In this document: in pieces, positions 1 to 5,853 of the stretch
Layout: the number at the start of each line of letters is the position of its first letter
Position numbering within the stretch: the first letter of the stretch is position 1
Source: Ramlibacter sp.
GTDB taxonomy: Bacteria; Pseudomonadota; Gammaproteobacteria; Burkholderiales; Burkholderiaceae_C
DNA: 6,789 nucleotides
Direction of reading: 5' to 3'
NCBI GenBank assembly: GCA_023701085.1
Contig: JAMPXR010000131.1
Span: forward strand, 1 to 6,789
Position numbers and translations under genes: made by a program
The notes under the pieces: generated by a model
The model's input: the letters and a program-made list of their open reading frames with translations, nothing else
Databases searched by the model: none
Told to the model about the DNA's origin: nothing

Positions 1-591
1 CACCGTCATGCAGCCCTCGGCGCTCAGCAGCCTGCGGCAGTCCGCATAGAAGGCGGCGCTGTCCAGCACCGGCGCCGCGGCCTCCTGGTCGTACAGGTCC
101 ACCTGCAGCGCGTCGACCTGAGGATTTGGGGTCGCAGACCCAACCCGCGAGTCATGATCGCGCTGCGATCGCGGCGCGTCGCGCCGCTGCGAAATTGGAG
201 TCTGACCCCAATTTCTCGCGACCTCGGCGGCGTCGCCCGTGATCACCGACAGCCGTGCGTCGTCGGGCGGCAGCTTGAACCAGATGCGGCAGGCGGCGAT
301 CACCTGCGGATTGATCTCGATGGCGGTGGTCCTCATGCGCAGCTTGCGCCAGCAGAACTTGGTCAGCGCGCCGGCGCCCAGGCCCAGTTGCATGGCATGC
401 CGCCTGGCCACCGTCGCCGGCTCCACGAACAGCAGCCAGGCCATCATCCGCTGCAGGTATTCGAGCTGGATGTCGAAGGGCTTGCCCATGTGCATGGAGC
501 CCTGCACCCAATCGGTCCCGAGGTGGAGATAGCGCACATCGCCGAAGTCGGAGAAGTTCACTTCGGGCAGCTGGAGTGGGCCTTGCTTCAC
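1..591 (-). CDS. Spermidine synthase-family protein (Rossmann fold), 3' end beyond window, in-frame repeat insertion
   Basis: The visible 197 residues form the front of a spermidine/spermine synthase-type, SAM-methyltransferase-like Rossmann domain. Family members transfer an aminopropyl group from decarboxylated SAM to a polyamine, but many bacterial homologues have unknown substrates. An N-terminal strand segment (PEVNFSDFGDVRYLHLGTDW, about residues 10-28) is followed by the glycine-rich nucleotide motif QLGLGAGALT (68-77), the acidic strand end AIEINP (90-95), GDAAEV (119-124) and the active-site strand DALQVDLYD (160-168). The GTG start at 591-589 was chosen because it gives a 4-nt GTGA overlap with the tatD-like stop, which suggests translational coupling. 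No good Shine-Dalgarno is visible. Residues about 126-157 look foreign: they are encoded by a palindromic repeat (see the repeat at 121-216), yet the frame stays open and the family sequence resumes. The C-terminus lies off the left edge. Enzymatic activity is uncertain because of the insertion. Confidence 0.85.
   Translation of the reverse strand, partial: MKQGPLQLPEVNFSDFGDVRYLHLGTDWVQGSMHMGKPFDIQLEYLQRMMAWLLFVEPATVARRHAMQLGLGAGALTKFCWRKLRMRTTAIEINPQVIAACRIWFKLPPDDARLSVITGDAAEVARNWGQTPISQRRDAPRSQRDHDSRVGSATPNPQVDALQVDLYDQEAAAPVLDSAAFYADCRRLLSAEGCMTV
121..216. repeat. REP/BIME-like palindromic repeat inserted in frame in the spermidine synthase-like gene
   Basis: The stretch is a chain of four hairpins: 126-143 (TTGGGGTC/GACCCAA), 156-170 (GATCGC/GCGATC), 171-187 (GCGGCG/CGCCGC) and 191-215 (12-nt arms GAAATTGGAGTC/GACCCCAATTTC, 1-nt loop, one mismatch). 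The two outer palindromes share TTGGGGTC...GAC-CCAA and lie in inverted orientation to each other, as in BIME-type elements mobilised by REP-associated (IS200-like) transposases. From memory, the AATTGGGGTCAGACTCCAATT-type hairpin is common in betaproteobacterial intergenic repeats. Here it is inside a gene: 96 nt equals 32 codons, all open on the minus strand. Exact ends cannot be fixed without relatives; a few native loop residues may have been lost or included. Confidence 0.75.
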
Positions 592-1448
592 TGCCCCGGA
601 TTATGGCCGTGCGAGAGGCCCTGCCCTGCCGCCAGCAAGATCCCCAATTTCGGCAGCACCCGCGCCGCGTTGTCCGTGGTGGCCCGCGCCAGTTCGTCCG
701 CCTCCATGCCGCGCAAACCCGCCAGCACGCGCGCGATGCGCGGCAGCTGCGCGGGCTCGTTGCGCGCCTGGGGCTGGCCGGCCGCGCGCTGGTCCGCCGT
801 TCGGTACAGCCAGTGCGGCGGAATGTCGGGCGCGTCGGTCTCCAGCACCAGCGCCTGCAGCGGCAGGTCGGTGGCCAGGCGGCGCACCTGCAGGGCGCGC
901 TCGAAGGTCACCGTGCCGCCGAACCCCAGGCTGAAGCCCAGCCGTACGAACTCTTGCGCCTGCTGCAGGCTGCCGTTGAAGGCGTGGGCAATGCCGCCCA
1001 CGCCGGCACGGCGCAGGTGCTTGAGCAGCGCATCGGCGGAGCGCCGCACATGCAGAATCACGGGCAGGCCGTGGCGGCGCGCCAGCGAGAGTTGCTCGCG
1101 GTAAAAAAGTTCCTGGCGCTCGGCATCCAGTCCGGGCACGAAATGATCCAGCCCGATCTCGCCGACGGCCACCAGCCGCGGGTCGTCCCGCGCATCGGAC
1201 AAGGCCCGGTCGAGCCGCTCCAGGTCCTCCATCCGGGCGCTGCCGGTGCGCATCGGGTGGACGCCCAGGGCGTAGCTGTCGCCGTGGCGATGAGCCAGTT
1301 CGCGCACCGCGCCGAAGTCATCCACCGCCACCGCCGGCAGCACGCAGTGCGCCACGTCGGCCGCGGCGGCGCGCGCGCGCACGGCGTCCGCATCGGCCGA
1401 GAATTCCGCCGCGTCGAGGTGGCAATGTGTATCAATCCACGCCGGCAT
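588..1448 (-). CDS. TatD-family metal-dependent hydrolase (YjjV-like)
   Basis: This is a full-length 286-residue TatD-type metallo-hydrolase with a TIM-barrel fold of the amidohydrolase superfamily. Family members are cytoplasmic, two-metal phosphoesterases; several have 3'-5' exonuclease or other DNase activity, and bacterial TatD proteins are linked to DNA repair and fragment clearance. All expected metal ligands are visible: DTHCHLD (H8 and H10), GEIGLD (E97), ILHVRR (H133), IAHAF (H155) and ETDAPD (D205). The wording around GSLQQAQEFVRLGF and ETDAPDIP resembles E. coli YjjV more than TatD or YcfH, by recollection. The ATG at 1448 is the only sensible start because the DTHCHLD motif begins five residues later; no clear Shine-Dalgarno precedes it. 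The stop overlaps the next gene by 4 nt, so the two are probably co-translated. The exact substrate is not evident. Confidence 0.93.
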   Translation of the reverse strand: MPAWIDTHCHLDAAEFSADADAVRARAAAADVAHCVLPAVAVDDFGAVRELAHRHGDSYALGVHPMRTGSARMEDLERLDRALSDARDDPRLVAVGEIGLDHFVPGLDAERQELFYREQLSLARRHGLPVILHVRRSADALLKHLRRAGVGGIAHAFNGSLQQAQEFVRLGFSLGFGGTVTFERALQVRRLATDLPLQALVLETDAPDIPPHWLYRTADQRAAGQPQARNEPAQLPRIARVLAGLRGMEADELARATTDNAARVLPKLGILLAAGQGLSHGHNPGQ

Positions 1449-1560
1449 GTCGGCATCATGCCCGAGAGCCGTCCTACCGTGCAGCCTCGCGCAAAGCGTG
1501 ATACCGTGCGCTTTCGCTTTGTTGTTTTACCCGGTTCCCCGAATTTGTATAGGTGAACGA
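1449..1560. promoter_or_regulatory. Divergent intergenic region between tatD-like gene and protease operon
   Basis: This 112-bp gap separates two divergently transcribed genes and must hold promoters for both. Its right half (about 1510-1552) is clearly more AT-rich than the rest of the window. An inverted repeat CAAAGCG (1492-1498) / CGCTTTG (1515-1521) with a 16-nt spacer and a tandem CGCTTT (1509-1514, 1515-1520) stand out and could be an operator. A poor sigma-70-like pair, TTGTTT (1522-1527) and TTGTAT (1545-1550) spaced 17 nt, is visible, but the -10 is so close to the start codon that transcription from it would skip the ribosome binding site. I therefore do not assign a specific promoter. 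Confidence 0.35.
1551..1556 (+). promoter_or_regulatory. Ribosome binding site of the S1C protease gene
   Basis: AGGTGA lies 4 nt upstream of the ATG at 1561. It supports that start over an upstream in-frame ATG at 1447, which would overlap the 5' end of the tatD-like gene and add residues unlike the family. The spacing is short. Confidence 0.5.
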
Positions 1561-2556
1561 ATGCGCAGGCCAGCCCTTTACAGCTCGAGCGGCTCGGGCA
1601 GGTCGGGACAAGCTGCTCCCGCGACCGCCACGCCTGAGCCTGCCCAAGCCAAGCCGGCGCCGGCGCGGCGTCTCTCCCGGTTTTCGATATCCGGCACCCG
1701 GCTCCTGTGGGCCGCCATCGCGCTGCTCGCGGCCGCCTTGGCCTACAGCATCCACCTGGGCCAGCAGCGCGACACGCGCAAGCTGACGCAGCAGGACATC
1801 AACGCGGCGGTGCTCAAGACGCTGGAGACGCAGGTGCTGCCCTCCGAGTACGCGAAGGCCTACGAGAACATCCGCCCGTCCGTCGTGCGCGTCGTGAGCT
1901 ACGTGAAAAAGAGCCGGCTCAAGGACGACCCGGCGCGGGCCAAGTCCGGCGCCAAGCCCAAGCCGCTGGGCCCCGCGCCCGGCAGCACCGAGGAGTCGGC
2001 GCAGAACGAGGAAGAAGTCGAGAACGGCGTCGGCACCGGGGTCGTGATCATCGACAAGGGCATCATCCTGACCAACCTGCACGTGGTCTCGGGCGCCGAC
2101 CGCATCAAGGTCGTGTTCGCCGACGGCCTGGAGTCCGGTGCCTCGATCACCGGCGTGCAGACCGAGAACGATCTGGCCGTGCTGCAGGCCAGCAAGATTC
2201 CGGACGACCTCATCGCGGCGACCATGCGCTCCACCGGCGACCTCGCACCCGGCGACAAGGTGGCCGCGGTCGGCTTTCCCTTCGGCATCGGGCCTTCGGC
2301 CTCGGGCGGCGTCGTCTCCGGCATGAAGCGGGCGTTCCGCTCACCCGAGGGCAAACAGGAAATGACCAACCTGATCCAGTTCGACGCGGCGGCCAATCCG
2401 GGCAATTCGGGCGGGCCGCTGGTCACCATGGACGGCGAGGTGGTGGGCATCGTCACGGCGATCCTCAATCCCACGGCGGCGCGCACCTTCATCGGCATCG
2501 GTTTCGCCGTGCCGATCGAAAACGCCGCCGCCGCCGCCGGCCTGCCGCCGTTCTGA
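1561..2556 (+). CDS. Membrane-anchored trypsin-like serine protease (S1C/HtrA type, no PDZ)
   Basis: The product has 331 residues. A Pro/Ala/Ser-rich cytoplasmic tail (about 5-36) precedes a basic patch (RRLSR) and one transmembrane helix (about 48-65), so the catalytic domain should face the periplasm. That domain shows the full triad in S1C context: H174 in TNLHVV, D204 in ENDLAVL and S283 in NPGNSGGPL. AVGFPFGIGPSASGG and GIGFAVPIE are typical HtrA/DegP-like segments. A charged, low-complexity stretch (about 116-157) interrupts the start of the protease domain, at the place where HtrA proteins carry a regulatory loop. The protein ends in a poly-Ala stretch and GLPPF straight after the protease fold, with no PDZ domain, so substrate recruitment must differ from DegP/DegS. 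The gene leads a cluster with moxR 46 bp downstream and is probably co-transcribed with it. Protease identity is secure; role and substrates are unknown. Confidence 0.9.
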   Translation: MRRPALYSSSGSGRSGQAAPATATPEPAQAKPAPARRLSRFSISGTRLLWAAIALLAAALAYSIHLGQQRDTRKLTQQDINAAVLKTLETQVLPSEYAKAYENIRPSVVRVVSYVKKSRLKDDPARAKSGAKPKPLGPAPGSTEESAQNEEEVENGVGTGVVIIDKGIILTNLHVVSGADRIKVVFADGLESGASITGVQTENDLAVLQASKIPDDLIAATMRSTGDLAPGDKVAAVGFPFGIGPSASGGVVSGMKRAFRSPEGKQEMTNLIQFDAAANPGNSGGPLVTMDGEVVGIVTAILNPTAARTFIGIGFAVPIENAAAAAGLPPF

Positions 2557-2602
2557 CGTCTTTCTCCCACTCCTTCCTCAAGCAACGACGAGCCCACCCG
2601 CC

Positions 2603-3610
2603 ATGGACCCAAGCACCCACCAGGACAGCGCCACCGCCCAGTTGATGGAACAGATCCTCTACGAGGTCAAGCGCGTGGTGGTCGGCCAGGACCGTTTTCT
2701 CGAACGCGTGATGGTCGCCATGCTGGCCGAGGGCCACCTGCTGGTCGAAGGCGTGCCGGGACTGGCCAAGACGCTCACCGTCAAGACGCTGGCCAACACG
2801 ATCCGCGGCCGCTTCAAGCGCATCCAGTTCACGCCCGACCTGGTGCCGGCCGATCTGGTGGGCACGCGCATCTACAACCAGAAGACCGGCGAGTTCAGCA
2901 CCGCGCTGGGCCCGGTGTTCACGAACCTGCTGCTGGCCGACGAGATCAACCGCGCGCCGGCCAAGGTGCAGAGCGCGCTGCTGGAGGTGATGCAGGAGCG
3001 CCAGGTCACGATCGCGGGCGAGACGCACAAGGTGCCGAGCCCCTTCCTCGTGATGGCCACGCAGAACCCGATCGAGACCGAAGGCACCTACCCGCTGCCC
3101 GAGGCGCAGGTGGACCGCTTCATGATGAAGGTGCTGGTGGACTATCCCACGGACGAGGAGGAATTCGTCATCGTCGAGCGCGTCACCGGCCCGGCCGTGA
3201 ACGTGGCCGCGGTCGCCACCACCGAGCAGCTGGCGGCCTTGCAGCAGGAATGCCGCCGCGTGTATGTCGACCCGTCGCTGGTGCAGTACGCCGTCAAGCT
3301 GGTGTCCGCGACCCGCACGCCGGAAAAGCACGGGCTCAAGGACATCGGCAAGTACATCACTTTCGGCGCCAGCCCGCGCGCCACGATCAACCTGACCGAA
3401 GGGGCCCGGGCGCTGGCCATGCTGCGCGGGCGCACCTACGCGCTGCCCGAGGACATGACCGACCTGGTGCCCGACGTGCTGCGGCACCGCCTCGTGCTGT
3501 CGTACGAGGCGCTGTCCGAAGGGCTGTCGCCCGACGCGCTGGTCGGCAAGATCATGACCAAGATCGCGGCGCCGCCCAGGCCGCTGGAACACGAAAAGCT
3601 CGTAGCATGA
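2603..3610 (+). CDS. MoxR-family AAA+ ATPase
   Basis: This is a complete 335-residue MoxR-type AAA+ ATPase of normal length. Visible motifs, in order, are Walker A GVPGLAKT (50-57; K56, T57), Walker B LLLADEINR (109-117; D113, E114), sensor 1 ATQNPIE (152-158), the arginine-finger region VDRFMMK (170-176, R172) and sensor 2 GASPRA (255-260, R259), followed by the small lid domain. MoxR ATPases are cytoplasmic oligomers that remodel or activate partner complexes, commonly through VWA-domain proteins encoded next to them. That fits here, since a DUF58 protein and a VWA protein follow immediately. The start ATG at 2603 lacks a strong Shine-Dalgarno, so translation may depend partly on the upstream protease gene. 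The stop TGA overlaps the next start (ATGA). Family assignment is near certain; the client complex is not known. Confidence 0.95.
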   Translation: MDPSTHQDSATAQLMEQILYEVKRVVVGQDRFLERVMVAMLAEGHLLVEGVPGLAKTLTVKTLANTIRGRFKRIQFTPDLVPADLVGTRIYNQKTGEFSTALGPVFTNLLLADEINRAPAKVQSALLEVMQERQVTIAGETHKVPSPFLVMATQNPIETEGTYPLPEAQVDRFMMKVLVDYPTDEEEFVIVERVTGPAVNVAAVATTEQLAALQQECRRVYVDPSLVQYAVKLVSATRTPEKHGLKDIGKYITFGASPRATINLTEGARALAMLRGRTYALPEDMTDLVPDVLRHRLVLSYEALSEGLSPDALVGKIMTKIAAPPRPLEHEKLVA

Positions 3611-4623
3611 CTCCCCCCCGAGGCGCCCCCGGCGCTTCCCCCCCGAGGGGGCGCCACCCGCGGCCCGGCGAAGCCGGTTCCGCGGTGGCCCCGATCGGTC
3701 CTCCCCGGGCAGAGACCGTACTGCGACGGCTGGAGTGGACTGTCATCCGCCGGCTCGACGGGCTGCTGCAGGGCGACTACCGCACGCTGCTGCGCGGCGC
3801 GGGGCTGGACCTGGCCGACCTGCGCGAGTACCAGCACCATGACGACGTGCGCCACATCGACTGGAACGTCACGGCCCGGCTGCAGGTGCCGCATGTGCGC
3901 GTCTTCACCGAGGACCGCGAGATGGCGGCCTGGTTCCTGGTGGACCTGAGCCCTTCCGTCGATTTCGGCTCCGGTGAGCAGCGCAAGCAGCACGTGTCGG
4001 CCGAGTTCGTCGCGGTGATCGCGCGCCTGCTCACGCGGCACGGCAACCGGGTCGGCGCGCTGCTGTACGGATCGGGCGTGGACACGATGATCCCCACGCG
4101 CGGGGGACGCCGCCATGTGCTGCACCTGCTGCACAGCATCCAGTCGCGCCCCGTGCTGGGCGAGCCGGGGACGACCCGGCTGCGCGAGCTGCTGGAGTCG
4201 GCCGCCGCGACCATCAAGCGGCGCTCCACGCTGTTCATCGTCTCGGACTTCATCAGCGAGCCCGGCTGGGAGCGGCCGCTGGCGCTGCTGGCGCAGCGGC
4301 ACGAGGTGGTGGCGGTGCGCGTGCTGGACCCGCTGGAGCTGGACCTGCCCGACCTCGGCCTGCTGACCATGCGCGACTGCGAGACCGGCGAACAGCTGCT
4401 GGTGGACACCCACGACAAGGGCTTTCGCAAACGCTTCGCGCGCATCGCCGCGCAACGCGAAGCCGAGCTGCGCGAGGCCTTCGCGCGGGCCGCCGTGGAC
4501 GCGCTGGAGCTGTCCACCGACGGTGAGCTGGTGGAGGCCGTCGTGCGCTTCGCCGACATGCGCAAGCGCCGCCTGCGGCTGGCCTCCGGCAGCATGCCGG
4601 CGCACCTGAGGCGCATCGCCTGA
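3607..4623 (+). CDS. DUF58 domain-containing protein (VWA-like partner of MoxR)
   Basis: The product has 338 residues. The DUF58 signature is clear: LREYQHHDDVRHIDWNVTAR (72-91) and FTEDREM (100-106), within a VWA-like fold having DLSPSVDFGS (113-122, a D-x-S-x-S metal-site arrangement) and IVSDFISEPG (211-220, D214). No transmembrane segment or signal peptide is seen, so it is probably cytoplasmic, acting between the ATPase and the membrane-bound VWA protein. The ATG at 3607 overlaps the moxR stop as ATGA, strong evidence for coupling. The first ~30 residues (MTPPRGAPGASPPRGRH...) are low complexity and encoded by a C-rich palindromic repeat; recognisable family sequence starts near AETVLRRLEWTVIRRLDGLL (35-54). 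An in-frame GTG at 3685 (codon 27) would remove most of the repeat-encoded part, giving 312 residues, but no Shine-Dalgarno is evident there. Confidence 0.92.
   Translation: MTPPRGAPGASPPRGRHPRPGEAGSAVAPIGPPRAETVLRRLEWTVIRRLDGLLQGDYRTLLRGAGLDLADLREYQHHDDVRHIDWNVTARLQVPHVRVFTEDREMAAWFLVDLSPSVDFGSGEQRKQHVSAEFVAVIARLLTRHGNRVGALLYGSGVDTMIPTRGGRRHVLHLLHSIQSRPVLGEPGTTRLRELLESAAATIKRRSTLFIVSDFISEPGWERPLALLAQRHEVVAVRVLDPLELDLPDLGLLTMRDCETGEQLLVDTHDKGFRKRFARIAAQREAELREAFARAAVDALELSTDGELVEAVVRFADMRKRRLRLASGSMPAHLRRIA
3611..3690. repeat. C-rich/CCGCGG multi-hairpin repeat forming the 5' end of the DUF58 gene
   Basis: Two copies of CCCCCCCGAGG (3613-3623 and 3638-3648) flank a GCGCC/GGCGC hairpin (3623-3635, 3-nt loop). 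CCCCC/GGGGG arms follow (3639-3643, 3647-3651), then a nested hairpin with outer CCGCGG arms (3658-3663, 3680-3685) and inner CCGGC/GCCGG arms around a GAA loop (3665-3677). By recollection, elements with this order (CTCCCCCCGAGG..., then GGCCCGGCGAAGCCGGTTCCGCGGTG) are dispersed in Comamonadaceae genomes, often directly after a stop codon. Here the element begins just after the moxR stop TGA and is read through in the DUF58 frame. Its right end is approximate. Confidence 0.7.
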
Positions 4624-4641
4624 ACCAAGAGGACGACTTCC

Positions 4642-5682
4642 ATGAATTTCCTCTGGCCCGAATTCCTCTGGCTGCTGCTGGCGCTGCCGCTGCTGGCGCT
4701 GCTGTACCTCTGGCTGCTGCGGCGCAAGAAGAAGCTGGCGCTGCGCTATGCCTCGCTGTCGATCGTCAAGGAGGCGATGGGCGCGGGGCAGACGATGCGC
4801 CGCCACATCCCGCCGCTGCTCTTCCTGCTGGCGCTCGCGGCCATGCTGCTGGCGGCGGCGCGGCCCCACGCGGTCGTCACCCTGCCCTCCAACCAGCAGA
4901 CCATCATCCTGGCGATGGACGTGTCGGGCAGCATGCGGGCCACCGACGTGCAGCCCAACCGTCTGGTGGCCGCGCAGAACGCCGCCAAGTCCTTCCTGGC
5001 CGAGCTGCCGCGCCACGTCAAGGTGGGCATCGTCGCGTTCGCCGGGTCCGCCCAGGTGGCGCAACTGCCCACGACCAACCGCGAAGACCTGGTGACGGCG
5101 ATCGACCGCTTCCAGCTGCAGCGCGCCACCGCGACCGGCAATGCCATCGTCATCTCGCTGGCCACGCTGTTCCCCGACGCCGGCATCGACCTGCAGTCGC
5201 TGCAGACCGGGCGCGAGCGCCAGCGCGGCTTCGCGATCGACGCCGAGAAGAAGGAAAAGAAGGAGTTCACGCCGGTCGCGCCGGGCTCCTACTCGTCGGC
5301 CGCCATCATCATGCTCACCGACGGGCAGCGCACCACCGGCGTGGACCCGCTGGAGGCGGCCAAGATGGCGGCGGACCGCGGCGTGCGGGTGTACACGGTG
5401 GGCATAGGCACCGTGGACGGCGAAACCATAGGATTCGAAGGCTGGTCGATGCGCGTGCGGCTGGACGAGGAGACCCTGAAGGCGATCGCCAACAAGACCA
5501 GCGCCGACTACTTCTACGCCGGCACGGCCAACGACCTCAAGAAGGTCTACGAGACGCTGAGCTCGCGCCTGACCGTGGAGAAGAAGGAAACGGAAATCTC
5601 CGCGCTGTTCGCGCTGGCCGCCGCGGTGCTGGCGCTGCTGTCCGCCGGCCTGTCGCTGCTCTGGTTCAACCGCATCCTGTAG
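4642..5682 (+). CDS. Membrane-anchored VWA domain protein, BatA-type
   Basis: The product has 346 residues with two N-terminal transmembrane helices (about 5-26 and 56-74), a VWA domain and a C-terminal helix (about 319-342), the architecture of BatA-like proteins first linked to aerotolerance in Bacteroides. The metal-ion-dependent adhesion site is complete: DVSGS (93-97), T165 in ATATGNA and D227 in LTDG. A lysine/glutamate-rich segment (about 201-208, AEKKEKKE) lies in a loop before the second half of the domain. The N-terminal FLWPEFLWLLLALPLL segment is typical of the family. A good Shine-Dalgarno, AGAGGA (4628-4633), sits 8 nt before the ATG, 18 bp after the DUF58 stop. No BatB, BatC, BatD or BatE genes follow. 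It probably presents a VWA ligand-binding domain to a membrane client that MoxR remodels. Two rare ATA codons (5404 and 5428) occur close together in an otherwise ATA-poor gene. Confidence 0.93.
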   Translation: MNFLWPEFLWLLLALPLLALLYLWLLRRKKKLALRYASLSIVKEAMGAGQTMRRHIPPLLFLLALAAMLLAAARPHAVVTLPSNQQTIILAMDVSGSMRATDVQPNRLVAAQNAAKSFLAELPRHVKVGIVAFAGSAQVAQLPTTNREDLVTAIDRFQLQRATATGNAIVISLATLFPDAGIDLQSLQTGRERQRGFAIDAEKKEKKEFTPVAPGSYSSAAIIMLTDGQRTTGVDPLEAAKMAADRGVRVYTVGIGTVDGETIGFEGWSMRVRLDEETLKAIANKTSADYFYAGTANDLKKVYETLSSRLTVEKKETEISALFALAAAVLALLSAGLSLLWFNRIL

Positions 5683-5853
5683 GCCGCGAGCCCTTGGCGG
5701 GGCGCCGTGCTTTCGAGGCCGTCGCGCGGGCGCCGAAGCGCGGCGCAGGGATATCCGGCGGGCCGCCAGCGCGCCGGGACGGGACTCAGTACACTGACGA
5801 CGAACCCAAAAGAACTGCGCAATCCAGCGGCACGCTGAAAGGAACGAGCTCCC
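5683..5853. other. Intergenic region between VWA gene and thioesterase gene
   Basis: The first part is extremely GC-rich and contains a 6-bp stem GCGCCG/CGGCGC with a 5-nt loop (5730-5746), not followed by a T-run, so it is not a convincing intrinsic terminator. The last ~70 bp become less GC-rich, as expected for a promoter/leader region. AAAGGA (5838-5843) is a good Shine-Dalgarno for the thioesterase start at 5854. I see no convincing -35/-10 pair. Confidence 0.3.

Noticed and set aside
1368..1380. Alternating GC tract inside the tatD-like gene as a structural (Z-DNA-like) element
   Set aside because: It is explained by Ala/Arg codons in a helix-rich, GC-biased coding region and has no associated feature.
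576..1556. Plus-strand open frames opposite the tatD-like gene
   Set aside because: The minus strand carries every metal-ligand motif of TatD; the plus-strand translation is a compositional shadow.
1447..1560. An upstream protease start at 1447
   Set aside because: It would overlap the 5' end of the tatD-like gene and add 38 residues without a plausible signal. AGGTGA before the ATG at 1561 supports the shorter form.
3250..4623. A longer DUF58 start at 3250, giving 457 residues
   Set aside because: The extra 119 residues overlap the moxR coding sequence in another frame and are Arg/Ala/Gly-rich with no family similarity. The ATGA overlap at 3607 is the natural start.
5404..5430. Two rare ATA codons close together in the VWA gene as a sign of transfer or a programmed pause
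   Set aside because: Surrounding codons and protein sequence are normal for the family; two codons are too little evidence.
5730..5746. GCGCCG/CGGCGC stem after the VWA gene as an intrinsic terminator
   Set aside because: The stem is only 6 bp and is followed by AGGGATATCC instead of a T-run. In DNA this GC-rich such stems are expected by chance.
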